DNA of 64,000 nucleotides from Lamellibrachia columna (lineage: Eukaryota > Annelida > Polychaeta > Sabellida > Siboglinidae): positions 43,230,886 through 43,294,885 of the forward strand of contig OY759274.1 in assembly GCA_963662155.1 (NCBI GenBank), in the 5' to 3' direction. A program made the position numbers and the translations under genes. The notes below the pieces were generated by a model. That model saw nothing but the letters and a program-made list of their open reading frames with translations. It did no database searches and was not told the DNA's origin. Shown piece by piece: positions 22,033 to 33,959 of this stretch (positions are counted from its first letter, which is position 1; the number at the start of each line of letters is the position of its first letter).

Positions 22033-22644
22033 CAGGAATACCTCTATTTTTAGCATGAATAGTATCCTTCAAAATCTTCAATCATCGGCGTTACTAAGGC
22101 ATTATTTTCGTGAAATTCATCGGGAAACTATTAAATACACCAAAAAGAATTATTTTAGTATGATCATGGTGGGCCACGGTCATTTAAACGATGACAAACA
22201 GAGGGGATTGTCGCTGTGAAATTCAACCCGATCAACCATTTGTCGGTTTGACATGAAATTTTGCTAACTCTAGAAAACAATGTGCTAATAGTTTAATTTG
22301 CTTCAGATTTGGCACACACATAGATAAGTATATGGAAATACAAATTATAAAGGTTTGAAAGAAAAATTTAGCTACCTTCAGGTAAATGGTCGATGACTTT
22401 GACAGTCAAAAACTTTGACGTAAATATTTTTTTATTTCTACAAATCGGATTGGAAAATTTCGAAAACGACGCGTCAGCGGAACATGTTAACTACATCATC
22501 ACAATGAGTGTTCTCCGGGAGCTCCTAAAATACGCCAGCCAAACGCGCAGCAAAAACACGGTCTCCGGGCGAACGAACGAGCATGGAGATCGACGTCGCG
22601 GCCAAAGCGATTAGCGCGTATGTAGGCCGATTGTCGCGTACCTA

Positions 22645-22682
22645 CAAAGTGGGGTGAACGAAATTGCCTATGTTTCGAAACG
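22645..22682 (-). repeat. Short match to the body of the SINE at 46219-46546
   Basis: aaagtggggtgaacgaaatt and following bases match aaagtagggtaaacgaaatt at 46429-46448 with few changes, over about 35 bases. This is a possible SINE relic in the URAD intron. Confidence 0.4.
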
Positions 22683-22985
22683 ACAGCGTGTGATTTTAAA
22701 CCCCAGTCCCCTCGACAGAAAGTGAACAATCTGTTTTACATCGACCATTCCTTCCAATCTTCATTCTGCAAGTTCAGCGCTGACACAAATACACGTATTG
22801 CCTGTAATTTCGACTTGCCGTATCGAAATGGGGTTATATATTTACCCTGGACAGACGACTAATGTGTCATGTCACTCATGAGCTGAACTGAAGCATTCTC
22901 ACTAAGTCTTGGTGACCAGCTTTTTCGTAGGCTTTACATTCTATTACTAAATGAATCTTCACAATATATCTGTTTCATGTTTCAG

Positions 22986-23332
22986 TGAAACAGGGTATTC
23001 TCCGCTGCCACCCTGACCTGGCCGGCCGCCTAGCAACAGCTGGACAGTTGAGCTGTGAATCTACACGTGAACAGAGGACTGTTGGGCTTCTTGATCTGTC
23101 TCCCGACGAAAGTGTTGCCATGGCAACACGCAATGACCTGTACAAAGCAAAATTTGGGTTTCCATTTGTGATCTGCGTGCGAGAAAACAAGAAGACAGCA
23201 ATCTTGACAGGACTGGAAAAACGTCTCCTGAATTCTGCAGATGAAGAGGTGCATCTCGGGATTGAACAGGTGAAGAAGATCGTTTATCTAAGACTCCAAG
23301 ACTTGCTCGATATCGCAGATGCCAAACTCTAG
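22986..23332 (+). CDS. URAD: URAD (OHCU decarboxylase), exon 2 with stop
   Basis: It begins after TGTTTCAG and encodes residues 57-171 of a 171-residue protein; the human protein is 173. The catalytic motif HPDLAG is present (His65), followed by STREQ (Glu85), and FGFPFVICVRENKK, the conserved substrate-side segment. The C-terminus is ADAKL: the last three residues AKL resemble a peroxisomal PTS1 signal and are the same as in the vertebrate protein. The gene appears intact. It is flanked on both sides by direct copies of a 1.1 kb repeat. Possible polyadenylation signals (AATAAA) lie at about 23850. Confidence 0.96.
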
Positions 23333-23932
23333 ATTTAAGTCCAACAAGACAGCACCAACCAGAGCTGACATTGACGCAGTAATTTTACGGTTGTTACTTT
23401 AAGTCTGACATACCTGTGATGAATACAATTGGACATAATTAATTTGTTGTCTAGTACATTACATCCAATGTTTTAAGATATTAAACGTTTTAGGAATTAT
23501 TAATTATTCTTATTAATAATTAACATAATGATATGAACTTATGAATATACAATGATTTGTATACATACCATGCACATATGTTTATTACAAGTTATGTTGT
23601 TGTAATGGTTGTATCTAATTTTATATTATATTCATAAAAAGAGGATATCTCGCATTATCAGTATACCAATTGTACATACAGATTTTAGTACAATCAGTAA
23701 TAAGCTTCATAGACGTCCATAAAACTCAATATACGCCTACCATGTAGTATTATTTATGTATTTTGAATGTTTACAATATACTATACATTGATGTTACAAC
23801 TGTTTTATATAATAATTCACATTAGCGTGATAAAGAAATAACAGGTGTTTAATAAAACATAATTAGACCGTGGTTTTCCTGCTTCAATTTTGTTTGTATA
23901 TTAGCATTTGCTACTTTGCTATCGACTTATAT
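23333..23932. other. URAD 3' flank
   Basis: AT-rich; likely 3' UTR followed by spacer. No other gene seen. Confidence 0.6.
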
Positions 23933-24551
23933 CAAATTAGTAAAGGATCAATGTAGATTGGACATCAGGAAGCACTCGTTCTCACAGAGGACAATAAATG
24001 AATGGAACAAATTGTCTACAGATTGTGTAACTGCTAGCAGCGTGAATATGTTTAAAAACAAGGTTGACACATATCTCAGGAGGGCGGGCTATAAGTAGAT
24101 GAACATTGTTGGACTCTCGATAAGCCAATGGCTTCCTTGTCCACTTGCCATCTGGGCCTTTGGCTTGGATGGCAAATCTTGTTAAATCTTGTTAAATCTG
24201 ACCTTGATGCACGGCGCCGTGCATGCAAACACTCCACGTTACCTTGCTGACCGTATATCTCCTTATGTTCCCTGTCGCAGTCTTCGTTCGGCTGACCAAT
24301 CTCTCATTGTTGTTCCTAGGATAAACCTGGAGCAGCTCGGCCGATGAGCTTTCTCGTGTGCAGGTCCCACCCTCTGGAACTCTCTTCCAATAGGGCTAAG
24401 AACGCAACGCGATTCTAAACATTTTAAGAGGGACTTGAAAACCTTTCTCTTTAATCAAGCTTTTTTCGTAATTCTGTGTGTGTATGTACATGTATAACGT
24501 GTGTATGTATGTATGTATGGGTGTATATGTATATATGTGTATACATGTGTA

Positions 24552-24634
<83 letters not shown>

Positions 24635-25053
24635 GTATGTATGTGTATGTATATATGTACATGTATGCATATGTATATATGTGTTATCTCATGTAATGCC
24701 TGTATTGTAATAATTATATTCACTAATGTAATATATTTTATTAATTAATTAATTTATTTATTTTACTTATTTATTTTATTGTAAACACCCCTGATTCTAT
24801 TTTTAGAGACATGCGGTGTCTAAATAAACTTGATTTGATTTGATTTACCCGTCAATGCTTATCAATTTCTGCATAAATTACTACGCATATGTGCCTTGTG
24901 GCGAAAAAAATGCCAAAAATACTTCTGCTTATTGAAATGATCTAAAAAATCCACAGTTACACTGCTAACATGTTCTACCAGCAAATTTGCCAATGTGTCT
25001 ACTCAAATTCAGTTATGTCAGATGATATGATTTAAAAAAAGTACACATATCTG
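23933..25053 (+). repeat. 1.1 kb segmental duplication, copy 2 (LINE-A end plus LINE-B end)
   Basis: The copy contains 60 codons of the LINE-A C-terminus, its cttgttaaat tail, the LINE-A/LINE-B junction, the LINE-B 3' end and about 200 bp of flank. Because the junction is shared, this is a copy of copy 1 made after LINE-A had inserted, and not an independent transposition. It keeps the gaccaatctc that copy 1 lost near 20035. Confidence 0.92.
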
Positions 25054-25054
25054 T

Positions 25055-25055
25055 G

Positions 25056-25121
<66 letters not shown>

Positions 25122-25190
25122 CATATACACATACATACACACATATATATATACACATACATACACATATACATATATACATATACACCC
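25055..25190. repeat. (TA)n/(CATA)n microsatellite
   Basis: Simple repeat at the right edge of the duplicated segment. Confidence 0.98.
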
Positions 25191-25244
25191 ATATCAACTG
25201 TACATTATCCATAGGGACCGCAAGGGCGCATCCACGGGGTGCCC

Positions 25245-26662
25245 ATCAGGTGCCTGGTCACCCTCCCCCTTATTTCGGCTGGATATTTTTTCATTAAGTC
25301 GAAATTAGTTGTTGAGACACCGCGAGATGGCGCATTCCTGCACTTGTTCCTCCGCTGAGGACTTCCTAACATCCGGGACATTGCCACCATTACTGCCACA
25401 TGTCCTCAAGTCATTCTGATTTGCTCCCTCCCCAGCATGCCGCAATTATCACTGTAGTATCCATTACTAAACACAAATAGATTCTTGTTACATACTATTT
25501 TTTTACTGAATTTCCACAGGTCAGCATATGTTGTCGGGCTTACAAACTAATCTGAGAAACAATCGCCTTTTAAGATGCAGCCCGTAGTGAAGACAGTTAT
25601 TCTACGTGGAAAACATACTATTGTCATATGAACCCAACGCCACGAACCCAACTGTCCCGACAGTGAGGGGAGACAAGGTAATGTGGTTATGGAGAGGCAA
25701 CATGTATACAACAGTACATATAGCGGCGGCTCCGGGGGTTCCTGTCGAACGAGTGGCTGAAGCAGGTCGTATGGACCCATGGGCGGAGCAAAGGGTGTCT
25801 GCCCGGGCACCCCCGTTTATTTTGGCAGGATTTGTTTCTATCAAGACATAATTAGTTATCGAGACAGCACCAGTTGGCGCCCTCCTCTATGTGTTCCTGA
25901 TATGAGGACATTTCTAACATACAAGGTACAATGTCTGCTATTCAGGAAGTAAGGGCATTGCCACGTGTTCCCCGGTCGTTCTGATTTGATGCAGAGTAAT
26001 GACACAAAAAGAAGCTAAGACAGTCACGTACTTAACGTGTGCACCGCGAACATCTTTAACGTGAAACGAATCTCATGGCTTGGGAGCTATGTACCTAAAA
26101 GAGATAATAAAATATAACCACGTGCAGCTAAAATCAAGAATACCATGTCAGTGGTTTACTCGGAATGTATTCTAAAACTGGTAGATTCCGGTCATTTCTC
26201 TGAATGACCGAGGGCTGACATGTTAACCAGTGCGACCGATGAACGCATGCGCAGTTCTATAAAATCGGGGTAAACTAGACTACAAGTGACGTAATAAGGG
26301 CGGCCAGCATATGCAGAACCAATGCAAAATCTCAAACAAACGTGTTATTTTGTCAACAAGAAGATTAGTTTAGTAAATAAAAGTTAAATATGTTGTACAC
26401 AAGTTCAGTTTGGATGCAAATAGCATGGCCATTTCCTATTGGCAAGTATAGGAATATGTGTATACAAAGATGTTTTCATTTGCTAGAATTAATTCGTGAC
26501 ATAGGGTTATCTAACCGTATGGTGCGGCCCATGGAATTAATATGTGTGTTCAACAAAGTTTTCTTAGTAAACCACTGGCGTGATATTCTGAATTGTAGCT
26601 ACAAATGGATATGTTTTACTCTTATTGGTGCATAGGCCGAAAATCATGACTTTTATTTTGCT
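25245..26662 (+). repeat. 1.4 kb direct repeat, copy 1 (dispersed repeat D, copy b)
   Basis: Collinear with 31170-32575 at roughly 95 percent by eye. It contains two related D blocks (one starting near 25245, one at the tatagcggcggctccgg motif near 25724). A promoter-like patch follows: gcatgcgcagt (NRF1-like), tctataaaatcgggg (TATA-like) and gtgacgtaa (CRE-like) at about 26245-26297. No coding sequence. Confidence 0.88.
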
Positions 26663-27586
26663 TTAACTTCTTCCGAAAGTGGCAAGGGAATTTCCAAATC
26701 ATGATCACAGAGTTGGTGTCCGAGGCCAGTCGCCCCAAATATATAATATGGACCAATGAGTTAATAATCGTGATGCAAAGGAGGTATTCGTACAACTCTA
26801 CAGTGGTGGTGTGGAGATATTCGACATGATCACTCTAGTTCAAACTAGAATTGACTGAATTTGCAAGAGACATGGTGGTGGCGTGAACTTGTGAAATACA
26901 TTATTATTATTATTATTAAAATTTTACAAAATAGTCATGCTACATGTATTTTGTTTATATTTTGTATGCACAATGTACTGTAATTGATGTATTATACGGT
27001 GGTCCCCCTCTTATAACAGAAGCCACCTTGGCATGCAGCAAAAGCTTACCCAAGATCATTTTCCCCTCACCTCACCTTTATTATTACACACAAGGTGCAA
27101 TTTATCTTCTTTGTAGAAGGGGTGGCTTTATAAGAGGGGACTATAGTCCGTGCGTGCGTGCGTGCGTGCGTGCGTGCGTACATAAACATTTAGATAAGAA
27201 ATTCTGCAACTTGCCTTCTTTTTTTAGAGCCATATTCTTCTGTCCCTCCAATCTCTTTTCCACATGTTGCCTCAGAGTGTTCGCCGTACCTTCCTCTTTT
27301 TGAACCTTGTTGTGTTCTTCTCCCATTTCACACTCCACTATTCTCCTTATCCTTCCATCCATAATTATATCTACGACATCAGAATATGACTCAGCAACGT
27401 GCCAACTCGGTATTTTCTAGAGTCGTGGACACCTACTTTTATTTTCTTTATCTTTCCCTCTCTCGTGCAAGTATTCAACAATTTCCTCGTCCACCTAACT
27501 CAAAAATATTCAGCCATCACCAGAATCTCTACTCGTGTACTTCGTCAGATAGAGAGAGAGGGGGGAGGAAGAGAGAGAGAGAGAGG
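26663..27586. other. Spacer with no recognised gene
   Basis: Contains a (CGTG)n tract at 27148-27180 and a 74-codon minus-strand open frame (27141-27362) rich in Lys and Glu that I do not recognise. The 44 bases after the tract (taaacatttagataag...) recur at 35785-35826. Confidence 0.5.
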
Positions 27587-28120
27587 GGGGGGAGAGAGAG
27601 AGCAATGGAGTAGATGAAGAAAGGCCAGGCTACAGGTATTCACGAATATTTATAGACAAGTAACTATAGCGGCGGATCCAGGAATGCTTGTCAAATTAGT
27701 GGCTGCAGTCGGGTGTATGGACCCATGGGCGGTCAAAGGGGTGTTCACCTGGTGCCCGGGCACCCTTTTATTTTGGCAAGATTTGTATTCATCAAGATAT
27801 AATTAGTTGTCGAGACACCACGAGGTGACGCCCCCCTGCATTTGTTCCTCTTATAAGGACATTTTTAACATAAAAGATACAATGTGTGCTCCCCGCCCCC
27901 CCCCCCCCACTCCATCCTGCCTTATCCGCGTAGTACCCACTACTAGACACAAATGAATTCTTGTTATCGGTGTAATTATGTGTCAATTTTCACATATCAG
28001 CAGCTGTTGTTAGGCTTCGAAACTAGTGTGGGGGACAACCGCGTTAAACTGTAGTCCATAGTAAAGACGGTTATTCTCTGTGAAAAACAGAATGTTGCCA
28101 TAAGAAGCACTTATGGCCTT
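27587..28120 (+). repeat. Dispersed repeat D, copy c
   Basis: The first 270 bp match 12941-13211. The rest (after a C-rich run at 27890-27910) matches the first D block of the 1.4 kb repeats: tactagacacaaatg...cagcagctgttgttaggctt... against 25465-25600. Confidence 0.8.
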
Positions 28121-31100
28121 GTCATGGCGACACCTGTCTCGACACTGATGATAATCACGGCGATGTGGTCATAAAACAATGGCCTGTATTCCACATAAGT
28201 AATACAGATCTCCATCATAGTGAGAGCAGCAGACGATCATGGCCGAAATGCGAAAAGTGTTTTTTGTGTTTCATCAACGCAAGACGAGGCTTGTGACATA
28301 TCAAACAAAGAACATCTAAGCTTTGTCCTCAAAGGTAGAAAGCAGAAGATACCGTGAACAAATAATTCTTGGAGTTTTTCTTGTGTCACTCCGGAGTCAC
28401 AAGCGCAGCCATCGTCGAAAAAGTTGAATGATCACATTGGACTTCCGAAAAATGCACGACCAAGAAGCATACGACGGTGCTGTGAATTTTATCGGCAAAA
28501 ACCTGTAATGGACTCACAAATTCTAACTAAAGCAGCAGAATTATCAGCAAAATGATCGTGGCGGCTATACGAAGAAGAAGCCGCACCCAGTCCCATACCA
28601 AGCCAAAGCAAGGTGACGTTTTAACGGGCCTGCATATTAGCCGGAACGAGCCCGGAACCAGATTAAATTGCGAATAGCGTGGATTGCGTGATCTATATAA
28701 TGATGTCACTGGAATATATAGTTAGATAATGCAATAATGCAACTTTCCACCAAGTAGGAAATAATTATACATATATTAAAGTATGTTTTGGGCTCCCGGA
28801 ACGATGACTTATTGATGATCGGCGGCCATGTTTTGGCTGTTCCGTCTATTGAACATTACCTAGTAGGCGGCCTTACATCAATGGTTTACACCATCTACTG
28901 CCGTAATACTGGTAATCACTGATTGGGATGTGTACTGGTATATAACATAATTTATATCTAAATAAAATGGAGTAAACCGGAAATGATACAATTTAACTAC
29001 ACCCTTCTATACAACATCATCATGCATATTATGTCTATGACTATGTATTATAATTTACTTTATATATTTATTGCATTTACCTATATTACACTTCTTCTGT
29101 TCACCCTTTTTCCAATACACTATTGAATATTGGTGTTATATTACATTATTACGTAATCAACAGCATGGTAACACAAGATTAGCACCTATGCAATGAGCTG
29201 CCTTATTTAGTGAATAGGGGTGTGAATCTAAAAGTAATTGCAGTTGTGACAAAGCACTTTACCATGAAATCACTAGTGTGTCCACAAGGAGTGCAAAATG
29301 ACTAATTCTACAATAGGACTACCAGTATAATGGGACTAAACTCACAATGGTAATATTGTTGAAGCAAAACATTTCTAGGCAGAATGAACAAAGATGTGCT
29401 CACTACATGTGCTCATCCACTGTCATATAAGCCATGATAACTGGAATATGTCACTCATTTACTTTCGTGTCTTGTATTATCACGTTCATCATGGCAACTG
29501 TTATTATCAGAGATTCACAGATCAAATATCTGCTCTGCAGTGTTAGAGATTTTGACATCCCGACGTTGAATTATTCTGGCTACAAGATTGAGGAGCTGGT
29601 GATGACACAATCAATTCGACTTATCTCGGTTTCAGGTAGGACCTTGTTACTGCATGTTCTCGTGTCACTGTTATAGAGCAGCAAGTTAAGTCGTTGTTTT
29701 TCCCGCATGCAATCATTCAAGCAATCAATATTTTATTTCCAACAAACACTTCAAATTCCACAACAGTAAAAAATAGAATACAACGCCATATTCAACGTGA
29801 GTAATTATTACAAATTATGCGTTGGAAAGGGGTGAACATAAGTATAATCCTTATCTATGGTTCACCCCGACCCGAGTAGTTATATAATGATAATAATAGG
29901 TGGTACATGAAAAATGCTAAGTCAGAAATCCCTAGATAATATGTCTACAACACATTATGTTTTATTATGATTGTTTTTTAGTCCTAATACATAGATAACT
30001 TTATTTAATTTGCTTTGTGGTTCAATGTATACCTCTAGTCTGGAGTTTTAGATTTTTACCCAACTTTTCACTCCACTGTAGTGCAAGATGATCAACAAAC
30101 TACAAATTATGTACTAACACAAAAATAGCATACATGGAACACACTAATATAAAAAACTTGTCAAACTGTATACTATCGTAACTATTAAAACTGAAATTAA
30201 TGACGCATTTGATGAGCTGCTTGCTAGATTGTCGAACATCTTTGACCACCTGTGAAAAAAAATCCTTGCAGTATCTTGTCCAACCGTGCAAAACATATAA
30301 TCACGTCACACACAGCCACACACCCCCACAAACACTTTTATCACAGTTAGAGTGAAAAGAACCTGATTTAAATTACAGTCACTTAAGAAACATTGGCAAG
30401 GAATGATGATCAGAGAGAAAGAAGATCATATTTGTAATTGATGAAACCCTGTACAAAAAGTCAATAGTAAGATAACGTAACTGGAAAGATAAAGTGAACA
30501 GCATTATCAAATAACACAGACAGCTGCTGGCAGCAGTGCTGTTGTAGCTTCCAGCGTCTTAGTATTTGAATATCACTACACCACCCTGTACAATAATTAC
30601 AATGTTTAAAAGTTGTGTGAAAGGGGATATTTACATATCATACATACTGTGTATAGCTATATACACACACACAGGTCAACCAAACCCTCAACCAGTAATA
30701 AGCGTACAGCAGGAAAAACATAGATAGCCAACTGTTGTGATAACACCGAGGACTTCAAGGGTCAAATCCTTGCCCATCTAGCAGATAACAGCATAACATG
30801 ATCAAATAACACAGACGCCTGCTGGCAGCAGTGCTGTTGTAGCTTAGCGTCTTAGTATTTGAATATTGCTATGCTACCCTGTACAATAGAACAATGTTTA
30901 ACTTGAGATAAAAGCTAGTGAGCTTGAGATAAAAGTACACCAGAAAAAACGAATAGATAAACAACTGTTGTGACAACACCAAATACTGTTCTGTTCTATA
31001 ATATTGCATCTAAGCCGATTTACACTGTGGGCACAACCATTGCTGAGGGAGAGCTGTATTCTCTAACCTTGTGATGTCAGACACCACAGAGATTACAGCC

Positions 31101-31169
31101 AACGATGTCAGCGTACAAGTTGGGAAGACCACAGTCACATAGAATCGGGATCACATGTGTCGTTGAAAG
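28121..31169. other. Long stretch without recognised gene
   Basis: AT-rich, with no convincing exon, RNA gene or known transposon. The only clear structure is the imperfect tandem duplication at 30505-31000. A motif gatggcgcattcctgca near the right end belongs to repeat D. Confidence 0.6.
30505..31000. repeat. Imperfect tandem duplication, period about 295 bp
   Basis: atcaaataacacagac...ctgctggcagcagtgctgtt at 30505 recurs at 30800, followed in both by gcgtcttagtatttgaatat, accctgtacaat and, later, aactgttgtgaTaacacc-like sequence (30733 and 30965). Confidence 0.85.
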
Positions 31170-32575
31170 GGTTGTACCTGGGCGCCCCTCCCCCTTATTT
31201 CGGCCGGATATTTTTTCATTAAGTCCAAATTAATTGTTGTGACACCGCGAGATGGCGCATTCCTGCAGTTGTTCCTCCGCTGAGGACTTCCTAACTTCCG
31301 GGACATTGCCACCATATGTCCTCAAGTCATTCTGATTTGCTCCCTCCCCATCACGCCGCAATTGTCACTGTAATATTCATTACTAAACACAAATAGATTA
31401 TTGTTACATAACTATTTTTTATTGAATTTCCACAGGTCAGCATATATTGTCGGGCTTACAAACTAATCTGAGAAACAATCGCCTTTTAAGATGCAGCCCG
31501 TAGTGAAGACAGTTATTCTACGTGGAAAACATAATAATTTTATTGTCATATGAACCCAACGCCACGAACCCAACCGTCCCGACAGTGATGGGAGACACGG
31601 TAATGTGGTTATGGAGAGGCAACATGTATACAATAGTAAATATAGCGGCGGCTCCGGGGATTCCTGTCGAACGAGTGGCTGAAGCAGGTCGTATGGACCC
31701 ATGGGCGGAGCAAAAGGTGTCTGCCCGGGCACCCCCGTTTATTTTGGCAGGATTTGTTTCCATCAAGACATAATTAGTTGTCGAGACAGCACGAGTTGGC
31801 GCCCTCCTGCATTTGTTCCTGATATGAAGACATTTCTAACATACAATTTCTGCTATTCAGGAAGTAAGGGCATTGCCACGTGTTCCCCGGTCGTTCTGAT
31901 TTGATGCAGAGCAATGACACAAAAAGAAGCTAAGACAGTCACGTACTTAACGTGTGCACCGCGAACATCTTTAACGTGAAACAAATCTCATGGTTTGGGA
32001 GCTATGTACCTAAAAGAGATAATAAAATATAACCACGTGCAGTCAAATTAAGCATACCATGTCAGTGGTTTACTCGGAATGTATTCTAAAAGTGGGAGAT
32101 TCCGGTCATTTCTCTGAATGACCGAGGGCTGACATGTTAACCAGTGCGACCGATGAACGCATGCGCAGTTCTATGAAATCGGGGTAAACTAGACTACAAG
32201 TGACGTAATAAGGGCGGCCAGCATATGCAGAACCAATGCAAAATCTCAAACAAACGTGTTATTTTGTCAACAAGAGGATTAATTTAATAAATAAAAGTTA
32301 AATGTATTACACAAGTTCAGTTTAGATACAAATAGCATGGCTATTTCCTATTGGCAAGTATAGGAATATGTGTATACAAAGATATTTTCATTTGCCAAAC
32401 TTCACATTCGTGACATAGGGTTATCTAACCGTATGGTGCGGCCCATGAAATGAAGATGTGTGTTCAACAAAGTTTTCCTAGTAAACCACTGGCGTGATAT
32501 TCTGAACTGTAGCTACAACTGGATGTTTGTTTACTCTTATAGGTGTATAGGCCAAAAACATGACTTTTGTTTCGC
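31170..32575 (+). repeat. 1.4 kb direct repeat, copy 2 (dispersed repeat D, copy d)
   Basis: Collinear partner of 25245-26662, with the same promoter-like patch near 32155-32210. LINE-C begins where the similarity ends. Confidence 0.88.
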
Positions 32576-32599
32576 TTTTTGTTTAGCTGCGACAGCTGG

Positions 32600-33850
32600 A
32601 TAGACTTTGCAAAGTCCGGGTGTGCAAATTCGTGGGCAGAGGTGCAGGCGGATGATTTCATTTCGTGTGTAGGGGGTGTAAGACAGTGAAATGTTTGCAG
32701 GAGAAGGTGAATGAGTTAAGACATGATTTTGATGATAACTGGGCAGGGTGAGAAAAAGATAGCAGAGGTGGTGAGAACGAGGAGAGCAGAAGTGGTGAGA
32801 ACGAGGAGAGCATATGTGGTGAGGACAAGGCGAGCAGAGGTGGTGAGGACGAGGAGAGCAGAGGTGGTGAGAATGAGGAGAGCATAGGTGGTGAGGACAA
32901 GGAGAGCAGAGGTGGTGAGAACGAGGAGAGCAGAGGTGGTGAGGACAAGGAGAGCAGAGGAGGTGAGGACGAGGAGAGCAGAGGTGGTGAGAACGAGGAG
33001 AGCATAGGTGGTGAGGACAAGGAGAGCAGAGGTGGTGAGAACGAGGAGAGCAGAGGTGGTGAGGACAAGGAGAGCAGAGGTGGTGAGGACGAGGAGAGCA
33101 GAGGTGGTGAGAACGATGAGAACATAGGTGGTGAGGACAAGGAGAGCAGAGGTGGTGAGGACGAGGAGAGCAGAGGTGGTGAGGACAAGGAGAGCAGAGG
33201 TGGTGAGGACAAGGAGAGCCGGGCAATGTGAGGGAGAAAGCTGGTAAGAAGAAGAAAGATGGAAAAAAGAAGAATGTGCAACAAAAGGAAGATAAACGAG
33301 TGAGTGAAGAGGGATTGTCAGGTGGCATGAAGGTCGAGGATAACAAGAGCAGAGAAAAGGAGAAAACTGTGGATCAGAAGAAGAAAGAGGATTATATCAT
33401 TAGGAAAGTGGATAAAATTGTAAATAGAGGAGATGACATAACAGTATGCCTACCAGGGAAAAAAATAGAGGATATAGCAGAGAAGGCAGGACAAGTCATT
33501 GGTGGTGGCACGGGTGGTGTTGTTTTCGTGCATGTGGGAACGAACAATGCCGAGAAGGAGGGAACGTCAGCCATCATTGGTAAGTACAGGAGGTTAATCA
33601 ACACACTTAAAGAGGCACGAATTGTATAGATTGTATTGTCTGTGATATTACTAATAATGGGAGGCAGGGGTGAGGAATATAGGAACTGTAGGAGGATGGC
33701 AATCAACACACAGGTACAGAAGGTATGTATGGAGGAGGGAGTAGGCTTCGTAGACATGTGGTTAAACTTTGTGGGAAGAGATGACTTTTTATGAGAGATG
33801 GACTTCATCTGACAGGGAAGGGTGCTGCAGTTCTTAGGTGTGAGTTTGTC
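32600..33850 (+). pseudogene. LINE-C ORF1: zinc-finger-like, acidic repeat, SGNH esterase
   Basis: The first part reads FVCRGCKTVKCLQEKVNELR, a Cys-rich end of a PHD-like finger followed by a helix. After one stop (near 32750) comes an in-frame acidic octapeptide array (GGEDKESR and variants, 32755-33218). A one-base shift near 33226 leads to a Lys-rich segment and an SGNH/GDSL-type esterase domain (VVFVHVGTNNAEKEGTSAII, then VGFVDMW, with the final His region MDFILQG altered). Esterase ORF1 proteins are known from CR1-group LINEs. Several stops after 33628 make it non-functional. Confidence 0.8.
32755..33218 (+). repeat. 24 bp minisatellite inside LINE-C ORF1
   Basis: About 19 units of gaggacaaggagagcagagg tggt with aac/gac/aag/gag variants. 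The 24 bp period is eight codons, and the plus-strand frame has no stop through the array. The long minus-strand open frames here (SPCPHHLCS repeats) are its shadow. Confidence 0.95.
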
Positions 33851-33959
33851 AGGGTTATCGACGAATGCACAGGTACCATAAATTATTTAAACTAGACACG
33901 CAGGGGGAACTGACAGAGAAAACTCAAAGGAGTCCTACTACAAACACACATCCAAATAA

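Larger units (their letters stand above)
21672..22985 (+). other. URAD intron
   Basis: GTGAGT...TTTCAG intron of 1314 bp. It holds a 43 bp palindrome (21746-21788), a (GC/CA)n tract (21986-22032) and a short SINE-like match near 22645. An open frame at 22393-22614 has no family resemblance. Confidence 0.9.

Noticed and set aside
22393..22614. Extra exon in the URAD intron
   Set aside because: Exons 1 and 2 already join in phase into a full-length family-like protein; this frame has no resemblance to URAD.
25245..32575. Intact LTR retrotransposon with 1.4 kb LTRs
   Set aside because: No gag, pol, primer-binding site or target duplication seen, and partial copies of the repeat lie inside and outside the interval.
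32537..33346. Pro/His/Cys-rich open frames of 208-269 codons on the minus strand
   Set aside because: Complement of the 24 bp array in LINE-C ORF1; the plus-strand frame is continuous with recognisable ORF1 domains.
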